Made by a program: the position numbers and the translations under genes | Origin: a virus | Virus record (IMG/VR): IMGVR_UViG_3300034106_004901 | Span: 1-20,702 of that record | DNA length: 20,702 nt | Strand: one strand, 5' to 3' | Part shown: positions 1 through 8,704 of the stretch, one piece after another | How the letters are laid out: every line of letters starts with the position of its first letter | How positions within the stretch are numbered: the stretch's first letter is position 1 | Notes under the pieces: model-generated | Database searches by the model: none | The model's input: only the letters and a program-made list of their open reading frames with translations | What the model was told of the DNA's origin: nothing

Positions 1-190
1 TTAAATTGTGATTTATGATGTAAATTTATAAACTATATATTATATAATAATTGAATTTGTAATAGTTTTTTTTGAAATTAATATAGCTAATAGATTAGTT
101 TAAAGATTAATTTTAAGTTAAAAAAATCAAATACTCTAAATGTTTTTATTTAGACTTTTAATTAAATATTTGCTAATTGAAAATGCAACA
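1..190. other. AT-rich intergenic stretch, nothing recognised
   Basis: This stretch lies downstream of the M15 peptidase gene at the left edge of the window. It is extremely AT-rich and has no open frame, no clear hairpin-plus-T-run terminator on either strand and no RNA gene that I can recognise. It may hold the end of the leftward virion operon transcript. Confidence 0.5.
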
Positions 191-607
191 TTATATAGAT
201 GCAAGTTCAAAGTGCATTCCATCCTTCCTTTTCCAAGTTCCTCCCCAATCAAAACCTGCATCTGTAAAACATTTTACAAAGCCAGGAGAAAGATTAGGTT
301 TCATGTTTAATTGATTCCAAGCAGCATTAACATCTATTGCTATTCCCCAAGAATGTAAACTAGGACTTGAAAGACCTCTTTTATTTCTAATGTTAAAGCA
401 ACCATCAAATGTTTTTAATTCAATAACATAACCTCTATTAATAAGATTTTTAAATGCTTGTTCTAAAGGTTTAATTATATCTTTATTACAATATAATCTT
501 TTAGGAATTACACCTATTTCTAATTCAGTAGGTACATCCCATAAAACCATAAACTTTTCTAATTCAGGTTTTCCATATTTAGCTAATGCTTGTTTACTAG
601 TTACCAT
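191..607 (-). CDS. M15-family peptidase, probable phage endolysin
   Basis: This 138-residue protein looks like a VanY/L-alanyl-D-glutamate peptidase-type zinc enzyme that cuts peptide crosslinks of peptidoglycan. The zinc-site pattern is visible: H85 and D92 in HSWGIAIDVN, and H132 in DGMHFE near the C-terminus, preceded by the FDWGGTW segment usual in this family. The length fits a single catalytic domain, with no signal peptide or wall-binding domain. Its ATG lies inside the last codons of the portal gene (11-base overlap), so it is the last cistron of the leftward structural operon and is probably translationally coupled. A lysis role is inferred from family and context; a virion-associated wall-degrading role is also possible. 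Confidence 0.85.
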   Translation of the reverse strand: MVTSKQALAKYGKPELEKFMVLWDVPTELEIGVIPKRLYCNKDIIKPLEQAFKNLINRGYVIELKTFDGCFNIRNKRGLSSPSLHSWGIAIDVNAAWNQLNMKPNLSPGFVKCFTDAGFDWGGTWKRKDGMHFELASI

Positions 608-3095
608 TATTTTTATTTCTAGCGTTTATAAGTGCTACTTGAATATCATTTTCTTGGTTAGCTAATTCAACATCAAGCTTTTCTCTCTCAAGTTTCATCT
701 TATCATTTAATTCTTTTGATTTAAGAGCTAACTCTTTTGATTTAAGATTAGTCTTAGTCTCTTCTTGTTTCATCTTAGCTTGATGGTCAAGATTAATTTT
801 AAGAGATTTATTTTGTTCAGCTAATTGTTTAAGAGCTAAATCTCCAGATTCATCAATAACTGAAGGTTCAGCATTAGCATAACCTAAAGCTTGTAATTCA
901 GCTACATAAATTCTTGTTTTAGATTCAGTATCTATTTTATACTTCTGGAGTTCATACTCCATTTGTTTAAGTTGTAATTGTTGACTTTGAAGTTCTTTTT
1001 CATGCTCCATTTGTCTTTGAGAAGCTTGTTGATCTCTTTCCAACTTAGCTCTCTCAGCCTCCTCAACTTTTCTTTTAATAGAAGCTGTAGAATCATTAGA
1101 AGCTATATCCATAAGTATTGTAGGACTTACCATACCTGTCTGAACTGATTGTCCTATAGCTTGTCTTAAAGATTCAAGCATTCTAGCATCATGTATACCA
1201 TAACCTACTTGAACATTGTAATCAGCTTCATAAATAACTTCTGGATCTAATCTAACAGATTTAATATAAGCATCATCAGTAACATACTGAATCCATTCAG
1301 CTCCATTTTTAACACAACTTTTAGCAGCTTCTAAAAGCATTCTTAAAGCTCTTAGTTTAACTTCTTCATGTATAAAGAAATAAGGTTCTGTAATATTACT
1401 TGAGGCTTGCATTTGCATTTGAGTAACACCTAAACCATCAGGAGTTTTTTCTCCTCTTCTTTGAGGTGGTATACCACAAATACTGTCCATATCAGACTCA
1501 ATTTCAATAAGTTCTTTTCTACAAATCTGTAAAAAAGTAGCATCACCTATTTGAATATCACCTGCTTGACTAGACATATTTCCAGCAAGTTTACCCATAG
1601 CCTGACCTTTTTTACCTTCTTTAAATGAATCAGATACTTTCCAACCCATCTTAGCAGCAAAATATACTATTTGATCAGGAGACCATTCATCAGGAATACT
1701 AGATAAATCTAAGTTAGCTACTCTACCAATATACTTAGCAAAGGCATCATTAAGTTTATATTGAACCGCATTATACCTTAAGTTATAGTTTCTCATAAGG
1801 TCATATAAACACAAATCTATTTCACAACCAGCATAACCTAAAGAACATTCTGAAATATTATCTAATTTTCTATACTGTAATTTTCTAGGTTCTAGCTTAA
1901 CAAATATATCATCAGCTATCCTAGTACTTTCATAAACTTCAGTAATCCATTTCCATTCAATAGTTTCACCTGTAAATTTATTTAATTTATATTCTTCTGA
2001 TACCCAATCAGTTTGTAAATTACCATTCTCATCATAAAAAGTAAGTTTACCTACTTTTCTTTGACCTTTCCATCTAACATGAATAACCCTAACATTACCT
2101 CTTTGGTCATAAAAACCTTTGAATAAGTTAGGTTGATTAATATTTTCAGGTAAGTCTTCACCATTAAGCATAGGCATAGCTACAGCTGCTCCAGTGTTTT
2201 CATCAACACCTTTAGTCCACATAGCTGAAGGACCATACCATTTGTAAGGAGGATAACCTCCATATCTTGTATTTAATTTATCAATATCTTCTGGAGTAAG
2301 ATACTCATAATACTTATCAATTACTTTACCAATAGGTTCATATATTAATTGACAAGAAGCATCTGAATTTTCATAAAAAGGATCTTGAGGAGACTTTAAG
2401 AAGTATATTGTCTCAGCAGGAACTGTTTCAAATATTGGTTTATTATTGAAGACATCAATGTTAAATACTTCTTTACCAGTAATAATCTGTTCTTCAAAAC
2501 CTCTATTAAATTTAAACTTAATATTCAAATAGTTAAATAGATATTTAAGAAGTTCCATACTTCCTATTTCTCTAGTATCTTGCCAGTTCTTTAAATCTCT
2601 TTGGAAATCTTCTAATCTTTTTTGAAGTTCTTCTTCTGAACTAGAAGTATTTTGTATTTCTTGTACTACAAACTGATCTATATAAGCTTTCTTAGCTCTT
2701 TCTTTATCAGTAATAGCATCCCTGTTAGTTACATAAACTACCCATTCAAATTTTCTCTTTAATTCTTCTCCTACTAAAGTATTTACTCTAGGATTAGAAA
2801 TAGGATAATGCTTAAAGTCATTAGGTAATCTAACTCCTTCAAGACCATGAGGGTTTACAATCCTTCTATACTCAGAATTATCTATGTAACCATTGTAATA
2901 AGTCTGTTTATTAATCAGAGTCTTATTGGTTATATTAGGTATACCAGTCTTACCATTAAGAAGCAAAGATTCAAAATATAAACAGTTTTTAATATACCAT
3001 TCATCATTCTTTTCAGAATAAGATATCTTTTGATTAGGAAAAACTAGATTAGTTAGACCAGTATTAAAATCACTATATTTACTGTATGTAGGCAT
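597..3095 (-). CDS. Portal protein, crAss-like
   Basis: This 832-residue protein is read as the portal, the dodecameric ring at the capsid vertex through which DNA is packaged and the tail attaches. Supporting points are its position directly after TerL, its length, an N-terminal segment with NPRVNTLVGEE followed by an alternating helical body, and the QMQMQASSN-type segment near residue 565 that resembles crAss-like portals. The last ~150 residues (about 680-830) are a long charged Gln/Glu/Lys-rich coiled coil, an extension seen in portals of this group. It ends in TAG, consistent with the standard code. The gap to TerL is 51 bases, too short for a separate gene. Confidence 0.8.
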   Translation of the reverse strand: MPTYSKYSDFNTGLTNLVFPNQKISYSEKNDEWYIKNCLYFESLLLNGKTGIPNITNKTLINKQTYYNGYIDNSEYRRIVNPHGLEGVRLPNDFKHYPISNPRVNTLVGEELKRKFEWVVYVTNRDAITDKERAKKAYIDQFVVQEIQNTSSSEEELQKRLEDFQRDLKNWQDTREIGSMELLKYLFNYLNIKFKFNRGFEEQIITGKEVFNIDVFNNKPIFETVPAETIYFLKSPQDPFYENSDASCQLIYEPIGKVIDKYYEYLTPEDIDKLNTRYGGYPPYKWYGPSAMWTKGVDENTGAAVAMPMLNGEDLPENINQPNLFKGFYDQRGNVRVIHVRWKGQRKVGKLTFYDENGNLQTDWVSEEYKLNKFTGETIEWKWITEVYESTRIADDIFVKLEPRKLQYRKLDNISECSLGYAGCEIDLCLYDLMRNYNLRYNAVQYKLNDAFAKYIGRVANLDLSSIPDEWSPDQIVYFAAKMGWKVSDSFKEGKKGQAMGKLAGNMSSQAGDIQIGDATFLQICRKELIEIESDMDSICGIPPQRRGEKTPDGLGVTQMQMQASSNITEPYFFIHEEVKLRALRMLLEAAKSCVKNGAEWIQYVTDDAYIKSVRLDPEVIYEADYNVQVGYGIHDARMLESLRQAIGQSVQTGMVSPTILMDIASNDSTASIKRKVEEAERAKLERDQQASQRQMEHEKELQSQQLQLKQMEYELQKYKIDTESKTRIYVAELQALGYANAEPSVIDESGDLALKQLAEQNKSLKINLDHQAKMKQEETKTNLKSKELALKSKELNDKMKLEREKLDVELANQENDIQVALINARNKNNGN

Positions 3096-3146
3096 TTTAT
3101 ATGAAAATAGAACAATTTTAATAAATTAAATTCTATTAATTAGTAA

Positions 3147-5228
3147 TTATTGAAAATTATTGTTAAGTTTAATATAGCTACTTCTATTATCTTCATACCC
3201 TGAAAAATGCTTTGCAAAGAATCTATGTTTAGAAATATCCTCATAGTTATCAGTATTAATATTTTGAGTTAGTTTAAATCTATCTTCTTTAAGTATCAAT
3301 ACCATTCTTAAAGCTGATATTCTATCAGCATTTAATTTAGGATTCCAATAAATTATCTCTTTTAACAGTGGTTTGCTAGGTATAAACATAGTATTAGTAA
3401 TACCGTTTTCTTGACCTTGAGCTTGTTCTAACATCCAAGTCTTAATAAGTTCATTACCATAAACATTAACTGCTTCAGTAGTACCTGTACCTTTAGATTG
3501 ATTACCTGAAGTATAAGTAGTCTTAACTATCTGTGTATCTTTTAATATTTTAGGAGTATCACATAACAAGTATAAAGAGTTCTTTTGTTCAAAATGTCCA
3601 AATAAACCTTTCTTGTTATTCTCATAATTAGTTATTGCATTATAATACATGAGTAGTCTTCTAACATTCTCATAGTATTGTTTAGCTGTCTCAGGTCTAG
3701 CTGTATATTCAGCTACTATTCTACCTGTAAGAGCATGCATAACTAAAGTAGAACCTAAAGATTCTGAATTTTCAGCATAATCATCATCATAAGGGTCAAT
3801 ACCAGCTATGTATGTACCCCAAGCAGGATTCTCTTGATAAGGTTCTTCAAATATCTCTATACAACCTTCTTTAGAAGCTGCTTTTGAAATAGGAAAATCT
3901 CTAATAGGTTCTCTAATACTTATTTCTCTAGTTAAAACATTATCTTCAGTTAGATTAAGTTTAACAGCTTGACCTACATTCAAATGACTTTTAGTTTCTA
4001 AGTCAGCTAATCTTTCTTCAGCTAAATATGTAGGAAAAGGTGATTTTGCTGATATTAAAAATGCTTCTTCCCAATATATAGGAAACTGAGTTACAAAGTT
4101 TCTATAAGCCATGGGATCAGGTGACTTCTTAAGCTTTTCTCTATTAGCTAATAAATCATCTATTGCTGCAAATATATTTGAATTACCGTCCTCATCAACC
4201 ATATCTTGCCCATAATAAGTAGAATTTTTATTCTTACATTTACCCCATCTTCCAAAATAAGCTGCTGAGAAAAAACCTATAGTTCTTTCTTCATTTTTAG
4301 GGTCTTTAAAACCAAGCATATTATACAAATCAGGTTCAGTAAATATCTTTTTAAAATGTATACTACCTGTTTCCATGTTATCAGAAGAACCAAACATTAT
4401 ACATACTCCAGTATAGTTACTACCATCTTTAATAAGAGGTTCTGATAAACCATAAGCTTCTATAATATTTGGAAATATACCTGATTCATCTAAGATTAAC
4501 CAACTAGCAGTTCTACCAACACCAGCAGAAGGTCTATCCTTAAATGTAATAGCTTCTACTGAAGACATTAGACCTTTCCAAACCTTCTTACCTTCAACAT
4601 CTACTTGATATCTAGCTTTAATAAGGTCTTGAGTATCAGGGTTTCTAATTCTTCCAAACTCTGTATATGTATTTAAAAAGTTACAGTTATCTAATACCAT
4701 CTTCATAGTATTACTACTGTAATCTGAAAGATAAGCACCTATAATAGTAGAACTATCTCTAAAGAAATTAAACTCATGAGAGCTTACACCACTGGCCTTG
4801 TAAGACCAACCTTGCCTTCTACCTTTAACAGATACTAAAGACTTTTCATAAGCTCTACAATAGTCCAGCAAATGAAAGTAATAGTAATCTAAATCTACAA
4901 ATCTAGGAAAGTCTTTAACTTTTCTTCTAGTATCATTATCAGCATCAAGTAATATCTGAACATAGTTTAAATAAAAATAGTGTTGTCCAGTAATCCTAAT
5001 ACCTTTTGAATTAGTAAAACCTTCCAAACACCTTCTTCTTTCTTCTTTCCAAAATTCTTTATACTGAAAAGTATTTTTAGCATATTTAGTGTAACATTTT
5101 TCCTTCTTAAAGAACAATGCTCTTTCTCTAAACTCATTACTATTAGTAAACTTTTCTACATAAGGTACATATTCTTTAGGAATATGGTCAAATCTAAACA
5201 AATGTTCAGAAACAATATCTTTACTCAT
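3147..5228 (-). CDS. terL: Terminase large subunit (packaging ATPase/nuclease)
   Basis: This 693-residue protein is the DNA-packaging motor. The N-terminal ATPase has a Walker A-type motif KGRRQGWS at residues 135-142 and a Walker B-type LILDE ending at E248. The C-terminal nuclease begins near residue 474 with AGIDPYDDD, whose D478 is a likely metal ligand; the acidic YEN segment near residue 535 probably continues the site. A phage-typical TGQHYFYLNY segment precedes the ATPase (about residues 81-90). I chose the ATG at 5228 rather than an in-frame TTG six bases upstream, because this ATG overlaps the stop of the preceding gene in the coupling pattern ATGAGTAA. The size and neighbours fit crAss-like phages. 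Confidence 0.92.
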   Translation of the reverse strand: MSKDIVSEHLFRFDHIPKEYVPYVEKFTNSNEFRERALFFKKEKCYTKYAKNTFQYKEFWKEERRRCLEGFTNSKGIRITGQHYFYLNYVQILLDADNDTRRKVKDFPRFVDLDYYYFHLLDYCRAYEKSLVSVKGRRQGWSYKASGVSSHEFNFFRDSSTIIGAYLSDYSSNTMKMVLDNCNFLNTYTEFGRIRNPDTQDLIKARYQVDVEGKKVWKGLMSSVEAITFKDRPSAGVGRTASWLILDESGIFPNIIEAYGLSEPLIKDGSNYTGVCIMFGSSDNMETGSIHFKKIFTEPDLYNMLGFKDPKNEERTIGFFSAAYFGRWGKCKNKNSTYYGQDMVDEDGNSNIFAAIDDLLANREKLKKSPDPMAYRNFVTQFPIYWEEAFLISAKSPFPTYLAEERLADLETKSHLNVGQAVKLNLTEDNVLTREISIREPIRDFPISKAASKEGCIEIFEEPYQENPAWGTYIAGIDPYDDDYAENSESLGSTLVMHALTGRIVAEYTARPETAKQYYENVRRLLMYYNAITNYENNKKGLFGHFEQKNSLYLLCDTPKILKDTQIVKTTYTSGNQSKGTGTTEAVNVYGNELIKTWMLEQAQGQENGITNTMFIPSKPLLKEIIYWNPKLNADRISALRMVLILKEDRFKLTQNINTDNYEDISKHRFFAKHFSGYEDNRSSYIKLNNNFQ

Positions 5229-5742
5229 CTTCAAACATACCTTTAGTTTTATTACCTATAACCCTTTCTCCAGACTGTTGTTCTTTTCTACAGATTTCTT
5301 TAGCTTGATTAAGTGCTTCCATTAATTTAGGAACATTGATAATAGCTTTAGTTACCTTATCAATATCATCCTCAGCAAAATCTACATTCTTAAAGTATTC
5401 CTCCATCTTGTAGATTGTATTGTACTGAGATTCAAGCATTCTCATAGAAGGTGTCATTGAATATTTCTTATAACTTTCAATACCACTCTTGAGTAAACTG
5501 TCAACTTTAAAGTTTTTTTCACCTAAAACATCTTCACATATAGTCTGATGTTTCTGTTCTTCAGTATATTCAAAAAAAGGAGAATCAAAGTCTGAATAAA
5601 ACCATATATAAGTAATCTCTTTAAAAGCTTTACTTTTATCTTTAGACTTATCCCTCTTCCATATTTCAGAAAAGGGATAAATCAATAAAGATTCTGGTTT
5701 TATTTCAACTTTGTCTTCAACTAAATCAAATAATTTAGCCAT
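5221..5742 (-). CDS. Conserved phage protein upstream of terL
   Basis: This 173-residue protein is not assigned to a family. It starts with an aromatic-rich globular part (residues about 15-60, including EITYIWFYSDFDSPF) and continues as a mostly helical, charged region ending in a flexible tail. It sits between the GroES-like gene and terL and overlaps both by 8 bases (ATGGCTAA upstream, ATGAGTAA downstream), so it is made with the terminase. A small-terminase or virion-assembly role would fit the position, but no motif shows it; that is inference only. Confidence 0.75.
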   Translation of the reverse strand: MAKLFDLVEDKVEIKPESLLIYPFSEIWKRDKSKDKSKAFKEITYIWFYSDFDSPFFEYTEEQKHQTICEDVLGEKNFKVDSLLKSGIESYKKYSMTPSMRMLESQYNTIYKMEEYFKNVDFAEDDIDKVTKAIINVPKLMEALNQAKEICRKEQQSGERVIGNKTKGMFEDE

Positions 5743-6259
5743 GACTTACACTAGTATTTTCTGTAAAAAAAGTAGCTTCTTTTGGTTTTAAAAAAGATTC
5801 AATTTGGTTTTCCATAAATTGATAAACTACAGCTTCTGGAGTTTCAATAGCAAGCATCAGTGGAGCTGATAACCTAATAAGTACAATATCTCCAGGTTTA
5901 ACTGTACAGTTTTTACCTACTTTATGTACTTTAACAAATCTAAACATCTTCATACCTTCTGTATCACTCATCATAAAATCAGCTACAGTAAATAAACCTG
6001 ATTTACTATCAATTTTAGTTTGAATAGTAGTAAACCTTCTTTCTCCTGGTTCTACATCTAGATTTTCCCATTCAATAGGAATACTAATCATTGTATCATG
6101 ATTAAGTTTTTCTTTAAGAAAATCAGATATCCTTTCAGTACCCATTGGAGCAGGTCCACGATTAAGTTTTTCTTTAAGTCTTTCAATGTTAGCTAATTCT
6201 TCAGGTGTAGTTTTACTACTACCATTACCACCCATATAAAATCTATCTTTTGTTTGCAT
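5735..6259 (-). CDS. Possible GroES-fold (co-chaperonin-like) protein
   Basis: This is a 174-residue protein. Residues ~110-157 resemble the C-terminal half of GroES: a strand with VHKVGKN, then TVKPGDIVLI (compare the GroES VKVGDIVIF-type strand), then a strand and a closing segment QFMENQIESFL like the GroES terminal 'E-x-D-I-L' strand. The first 60 residues are a charged helical extension not found in GroES. Phage co-chaperonins such as T4 gp31 help fold the capsid protein, and this gene lies in the structural operon. The resemblance is by eye and weak; a different beta-barrel protein is equally possible. The ATG overlaps nothing upstream, and its end overlaps the next gene's start by 8 bases. 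Confidence 0.7.
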   Translation of the reverse strand: MQTKDRFYMGGNGSSKTTPEELANIERLKEKLNRGPAPMGTERISDFLKEKLNHDTMISIPIEWENLDVEPGERRFTTIQTKIDSKSGLFTVADFMMSDTEGMKMFRFVKVHKVGKNCTVKPGDIVLIRLSAPLMLAIETPEAVVYQFMENQIESFLKPKEATFFTENTSVSHG

Positions 6260-6260
6260 G

Positions 6261-6497
6261 TTAGTTATTGTTTTGTGTTTTATTTAAAATGTTTTCTTTA
6301 AAATACTTTAGTTTTTTATTTGGTATAATTCTACCTATTCCTGAGATTTCAAGTACCTCTTCTTCACACTGTTTACTGTATTTATCAAATACTTTCCAAG
6401 GACAAAGGTATATTTGATATACCTGTTCTTCAGTGTAATTAAATTCATTAGCTACTTGCTTTATTATCTGTTGGATTTTCTTCTGTTTTGCTGACAT
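6261..6497 (-). CDS. Small helical protein, unknown
   Basis: This 78-residue basic protein has no family assignment. It begins with a charged helix followed by NYTEEQVYQIYLCPW and a loop ISGIGRIIP before a Lys/Asn-rich tail. The TEEQV...IYLCPW pattern recalls small phage proteins that carry a short helix-turn unit, but this is not diagnostic. Its start lies 50 bases inside the end of the winged-helix gene, and its stop is 1 base from the next start, so it is embedded in the same operon. Confidence 0.7.
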   Translation of the reverse strand: MSAKQKKIQQIIKQVANEFNYTEEQVYQIYLCPWKVFDKYSKQCEEEVLEISGIGRIIPNKKLKYFKENILNKTQNNN

Positions 6498-6855
6498 TAC
6501 TTTTAAATATAAAAGTTAGAGTATTATCTAATTTAGGATTAAATAATAACATTTCATTTATTACAGGATTATCATCTAAATCCAATGTAATCAACCCTTT
6601 CTTTTTTAAATTATGTAAACTTGTGTTAAATGTAGCTACTGAAATACCTAAATCAAGTCTACATTTTTTTCTTTCAGTATTATGAAAAGATAATTTCCAT
6701 ATAGTAGAAAGATCTGTAAGTTTAATATCATTAACATAATAATTATACTTGTTTATAAAGAAACTTAAAATACTAATTTCTATAGAATTAGATTCTAGTA
6801 CTTTAATCAAGTAATCTTTAACAGGATCTTCACTTTTTATTACAAATTTACCCAT
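6448..6855 (-). CDS. Winged-helix DNA-binding protein, putative
   Basis: This 135-residue protein has a central helix-turn-helix signature, LGISVATFNTSLHNLKKKGLI (about residues 69-89). There the recognition helix is followed by the 'KKGLI' turn into a beta wing typical of winged-helix proteins. The flanking residues are two helices upstream and a strand-rich C-terminus. Similar small winged-helix proteins occur near the terminase in crAss-like phages. It could regulate the structural operon or act in packaging; neither is shown. It is not a full-length known repressor, since no dimerisation or effector domain is visible. Confidence 0.75.
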   Translation of the reverse strand: MGKFVIKSEDPVKDYLIKVLESNSIEISILSFFINKYNYYVNDIKLTDLSTIWKLSFHNTERKKCRLDLGISVATFNTSLHNLKKKGLITLDLDDNPVINEMLLFNPKLDNTLTFIFKSNVSKTEENPTDNKASS

Positions 6856-6864
6856 GATTTTTTA

Positions 6865-7146
6865 TTAAAAGTCTATAATATCTCTATTACCACTATTATA
6901 CATAGCCACTTGGTCTGGCCCAGCATACATAGTTAAAAATGAGATAATTTCATCAATCATCAACTTAGTTTTAGGTCCAATAAAAGGAATAATTTTAATA
7001 ATTCTTAAAATCAAGACAATAAAACTAGAATACTTCAACAATTCTACTGGAAAAGGTCTACCTTTTACCACATACATTTTTTGGCTCATATTTACTTGAG
7101 CAAATTCAGCTTTATTCAGCTCCTTCAGATTCTTGATTATTCCCAT
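6865..7146 (-). CDS. Small protein with a hydrophobic segment, unknown
   Basis: This 93-residue protein has a basic N-terminal helix, then a hydrophobic stretch SSFIVLILRIIKIIPFIG (about residues 40-57) that could be membrane-inserted or an amphipathic helix, and a further helix with EIISFLTMYAG. No family is recognised. Its first 35 bases overlap the end of the upstream gene, so co-translation is likely. The position among virion-operon genes suggests a structural or host-takeover role, without direct evidence. Confidence 0.7.
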   Translation of the reverse strand: MGIIKNLKELNKAEFAQVNMSQKMYVVKGRPFPVELLKYSSFIVLILRIIKIIPFIGPKTKLMIDEIISFLTMYAGPDQVAMYNSGNRDIIDF

Positions 7147-7414
7147 TTTCTTCTTTAAGTTTATTTTTAACGTACTGAGCTACAACTCTTTTATTGTATG
7201 TAATACCTACATACTTTTTATTATCTACACTATATAAAGATTTCCATACTACTGTACCTTTCTTAATCTCTTTTAGCATAAACTTCTCTAAAAGCCTTCT
7301 TTTCCTATAATCTTCTACAGATTCTTCTTCTTGTCTTTCAGGTTTAAAGAAATATTCAGGAATTTTATATTCCTCTACATTCTCTTTTTCTACATGTTCA
7401 TCTAGTTCAGACAT
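7112..7414 (-). CDS. Small charged phage protein, unknown
   Basis: This 100-residue protein is acidic at the start, with EKENVEEYKIPEYFFKPE, then has a helix with ESVEDYRKRRLLEKFMLKEI, then a short strand-rich part ending in an acidic tail. It has no recognised family. I place the start at the ATG at 7414 because it overlaps the upstream stop in the pattern ATGTCTGA (8 bases), the same coupling style seen through this operon. The longer frame has an extra four residues before it. Confidence 0.75.
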   Translation of the reverse strand: MSELDEHVEKENVEEYKIPEYFFKPERQEEESVEDYRKRRLLEKFMLKEIKKGTVVWKSLYSVDNKKYVGITYNKRVVAQYVKNKLKEENGNNQESEGAE

Positions 7415-7727
7415 TTTTAAAATCAATTATTTCAAGGTTAAACACTCTTTTAATTTTATCTACAAATATATCATAATTTTCATTAACCATATATACTAAA
7501 TCATTACCTTCTTTATCAAAGATATTAAACTGTGTTTGATTTTCTTCAAAAGAAGGAATAATTTCTATAATATTTTCTTTTTCAACATTAATAATTGAAG
7601 TAAGAACTCTTTTATCATTATCATTATCATCTTCATTATTATGTAGATGCTGTAAAACAGGGTCAGTGTACTCAGGACCAGCACTCCTGTTAATTCTCAT
7701 ACCTATTAGGTCAAGTTTTATAAACAT
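7407..7727 (-). CDS. Small phage protein, unknown
   Basis: This 106-residue protein begins with a strand-like segment MFIKLDLIGMRI, which is followed by a low-complexity Asp/Asn-rich linker (about residues 31-40) and then a strand/helix region with FNIFDKEGNDLVY. It has no recognised family. It starts 1 base after the neighbouring upstream gene and overlaps the next gene by 8 bases. The layout, two ordered parts joined by an acidic linker, suggests an adaptor-like protein, but this is speculation. Confidence 0.7.
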   Translation of the reverse strand: MFIKLDLIGMRINRSAGPEYTDPVLQHLHNNEDDNDNDKRVLTSIINVEKENIIEIIPSFEENQTQFNIFDKEGNDLVYMVNENYDIFVDKIKRVFNLEIIDFKNV

Positions 7728-7728
7728 T

Positions 7729-7926
7729 TTATTTAGTATTTAATATTTTATTTTTCTTTCTCCATTTATCCAAAGCCTTAACTACCTCCTCATAACCTTC
7801 AACTACATCTTCTAGACCTTTTTTAGAATATATAGATAATACTACTGTACTCTTAGTTACAGCAATCTCTTTAGTAAATTCATCATACTCAGCTAAATAA
7901 TCATCATCATCATCAAAAGTTGCCAT
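7729..7926 (-). CDS. Small acidic protein, unknown
   Basis: This is a 65-residue protein. Residues 4-13 are nearly all Asp/Glu, produced by repeated GAT/GAC codons. A strand with AVTKSTVVLSIYSKKGLEDV and a Lys-rich helical tail follow. No family is recognised. It is packed within 1 base of the next gene and 23 bases from the previous one. Codon use matches the neighbours. Confidence 0.65.
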   Translation of the reverse strand: MATFDDDDDYLAEYDEFTKEIAVTKSTVVLSIYSKKGLEDVVEGYEEVVKALDKWRKKNKILNTK

Positions 7927-7949
7927 GTTTCATTAATCTTATATATTTT

Positions 7950-8255
7950 TTACCATTTATTAGCTGGACATTTAGAGTTAACTGAGAAAACCTTCTTATC
8001 TATAGGACAACCACAACCTTCATAAGTACTACTACCAATAGTAATACTCTTATTATGATCACAAAAGTACTTATCAGGATAAACTTTCATAACTGAAGTA
8101 GGTTCACTAACTTCTGAACCTTTAGTATACAAAGGACATTTTCTACAAATATCCAATCTTTTTTCAGCTAAAAACATAATATCATCATCTAATTTACCTA
8201 CCTGATTAAGGTAAGAGTTTTTCCAACCATTAAGTATTTCTCCAGCTTTACTCAT
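7950..8255 (-). CDS. Zinc-ribbon-like Cys-rich phage protein
   Basis: This 101-residue protein begins with a helix, then has RLDICRKCPLY (C37, C40), C65, a GCGCPIDKK segment (C81, C83) and CPANKW (C96) at the end. The pairing of C-x2-C with later GCGC and CPA-x-W motifs looks like a small zinc-binding fold that recurs in crAss-like and other Bacteroidota phage structural operons. The exact role is unknown; a virion-assembly or DNA-binding adaptor role would be typical. Zinc binding is inferred from cysteine spacing only. Confidence 0.8.
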   Translation of the reverse strand: MSKAGEILNGWKNSYLNQVGKLDDDIMFLAEKRLDICRKCPLYTKGSEVSEPTSVMKVYPDKYFCDHNKSITIGSSTYEGCGCPIDKKVFSVNSKCPANKW

Positions 8256-8257
8256 TA

Positions 8258-8479
8258 TTATTTTTTTAATACAGTTCCTTTAAAAACTTCTTTATTAATC
8301 CATGATTTACAATCAACTTTTAACTTACCTTCATGTAAATATTTATCAATTGGACCATGATACATTGGTAGATAACTAACAGGTTCATCCTGGTCATCCA
8401 ATTTAACATAGAAATTAACATCAGTACTACTTTTACTCAAGTAGCTTTTTAACTCTTCTAAACTTGTTACACTTACCAT
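8258..8479 (-). CDS. Small phage protein, unknown
   Basis: This 73-residue protein has a predicted helix (TSLEELKSYLSK) and then strands with NFYVKLDDQD and KLKVDCKSWINKE. It has no recognised family. Its ATG overlaps the stop of the upstream 56-residue gene as TAATG, which supports both start sites. It is followed after 2 bases by the zinc-ribbon gene. Confidence 0.7.
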   Translation of the reverse strand: MVSVTSLEELKSYLSKSSTDVNFYVKLDDQDEPVSYLPMYHGPIDKYLHEGKLKVDCKSWINKEVFKGTVLKK

Positions 8480-8649
8480 TATTCAAACTTTACTTTAATT
8501 ACATTCTCTTCATTAGTAGTCTTAAGATCTAAAGAGTAACCTTTTACAATTCCAATAAACTTATTATCACTCAATATTTTTTTAAACTCTATAAATTTCT
8601 CAACTGCTTCAGTAAGAGAATTAAATTTATATTCTTTTGATTCTAACAT
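8479..8649 (-). CDS. Short conserved-looking protein, 56 residues
   Basis: This short frame runs from an ATG at 8649 to a TAA at 8479-8481. The protein starts MLESKEYKFNSLTEAVEKF, continues through IGIVKGYSLDLK and ends with VIKVKF. Helix-strand-strand alternation, AT-rich codon use like the neighbours and a TAATG coupling junction to the next gene all support it as real. No family is recognised. Confidence 0.65.
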   Translation of the reverse strand: MLESKEYKFNSLTEAVEKFIEFKKILSDNKFIGIVKGYSLDLKTTNEENVIKVKFE

Positions 8650-8704
8650 AAGACAAAGGTATTAATAATTTTATTAATAAAACAAATTTTTTTAACTTTT
8701 ATAT

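Noticed and set aside
6488-6685. Plus-strand ORF inside the winged-helix gene region
   Set aside because: It is an antisense shadow within the leftward operon with no start signal.
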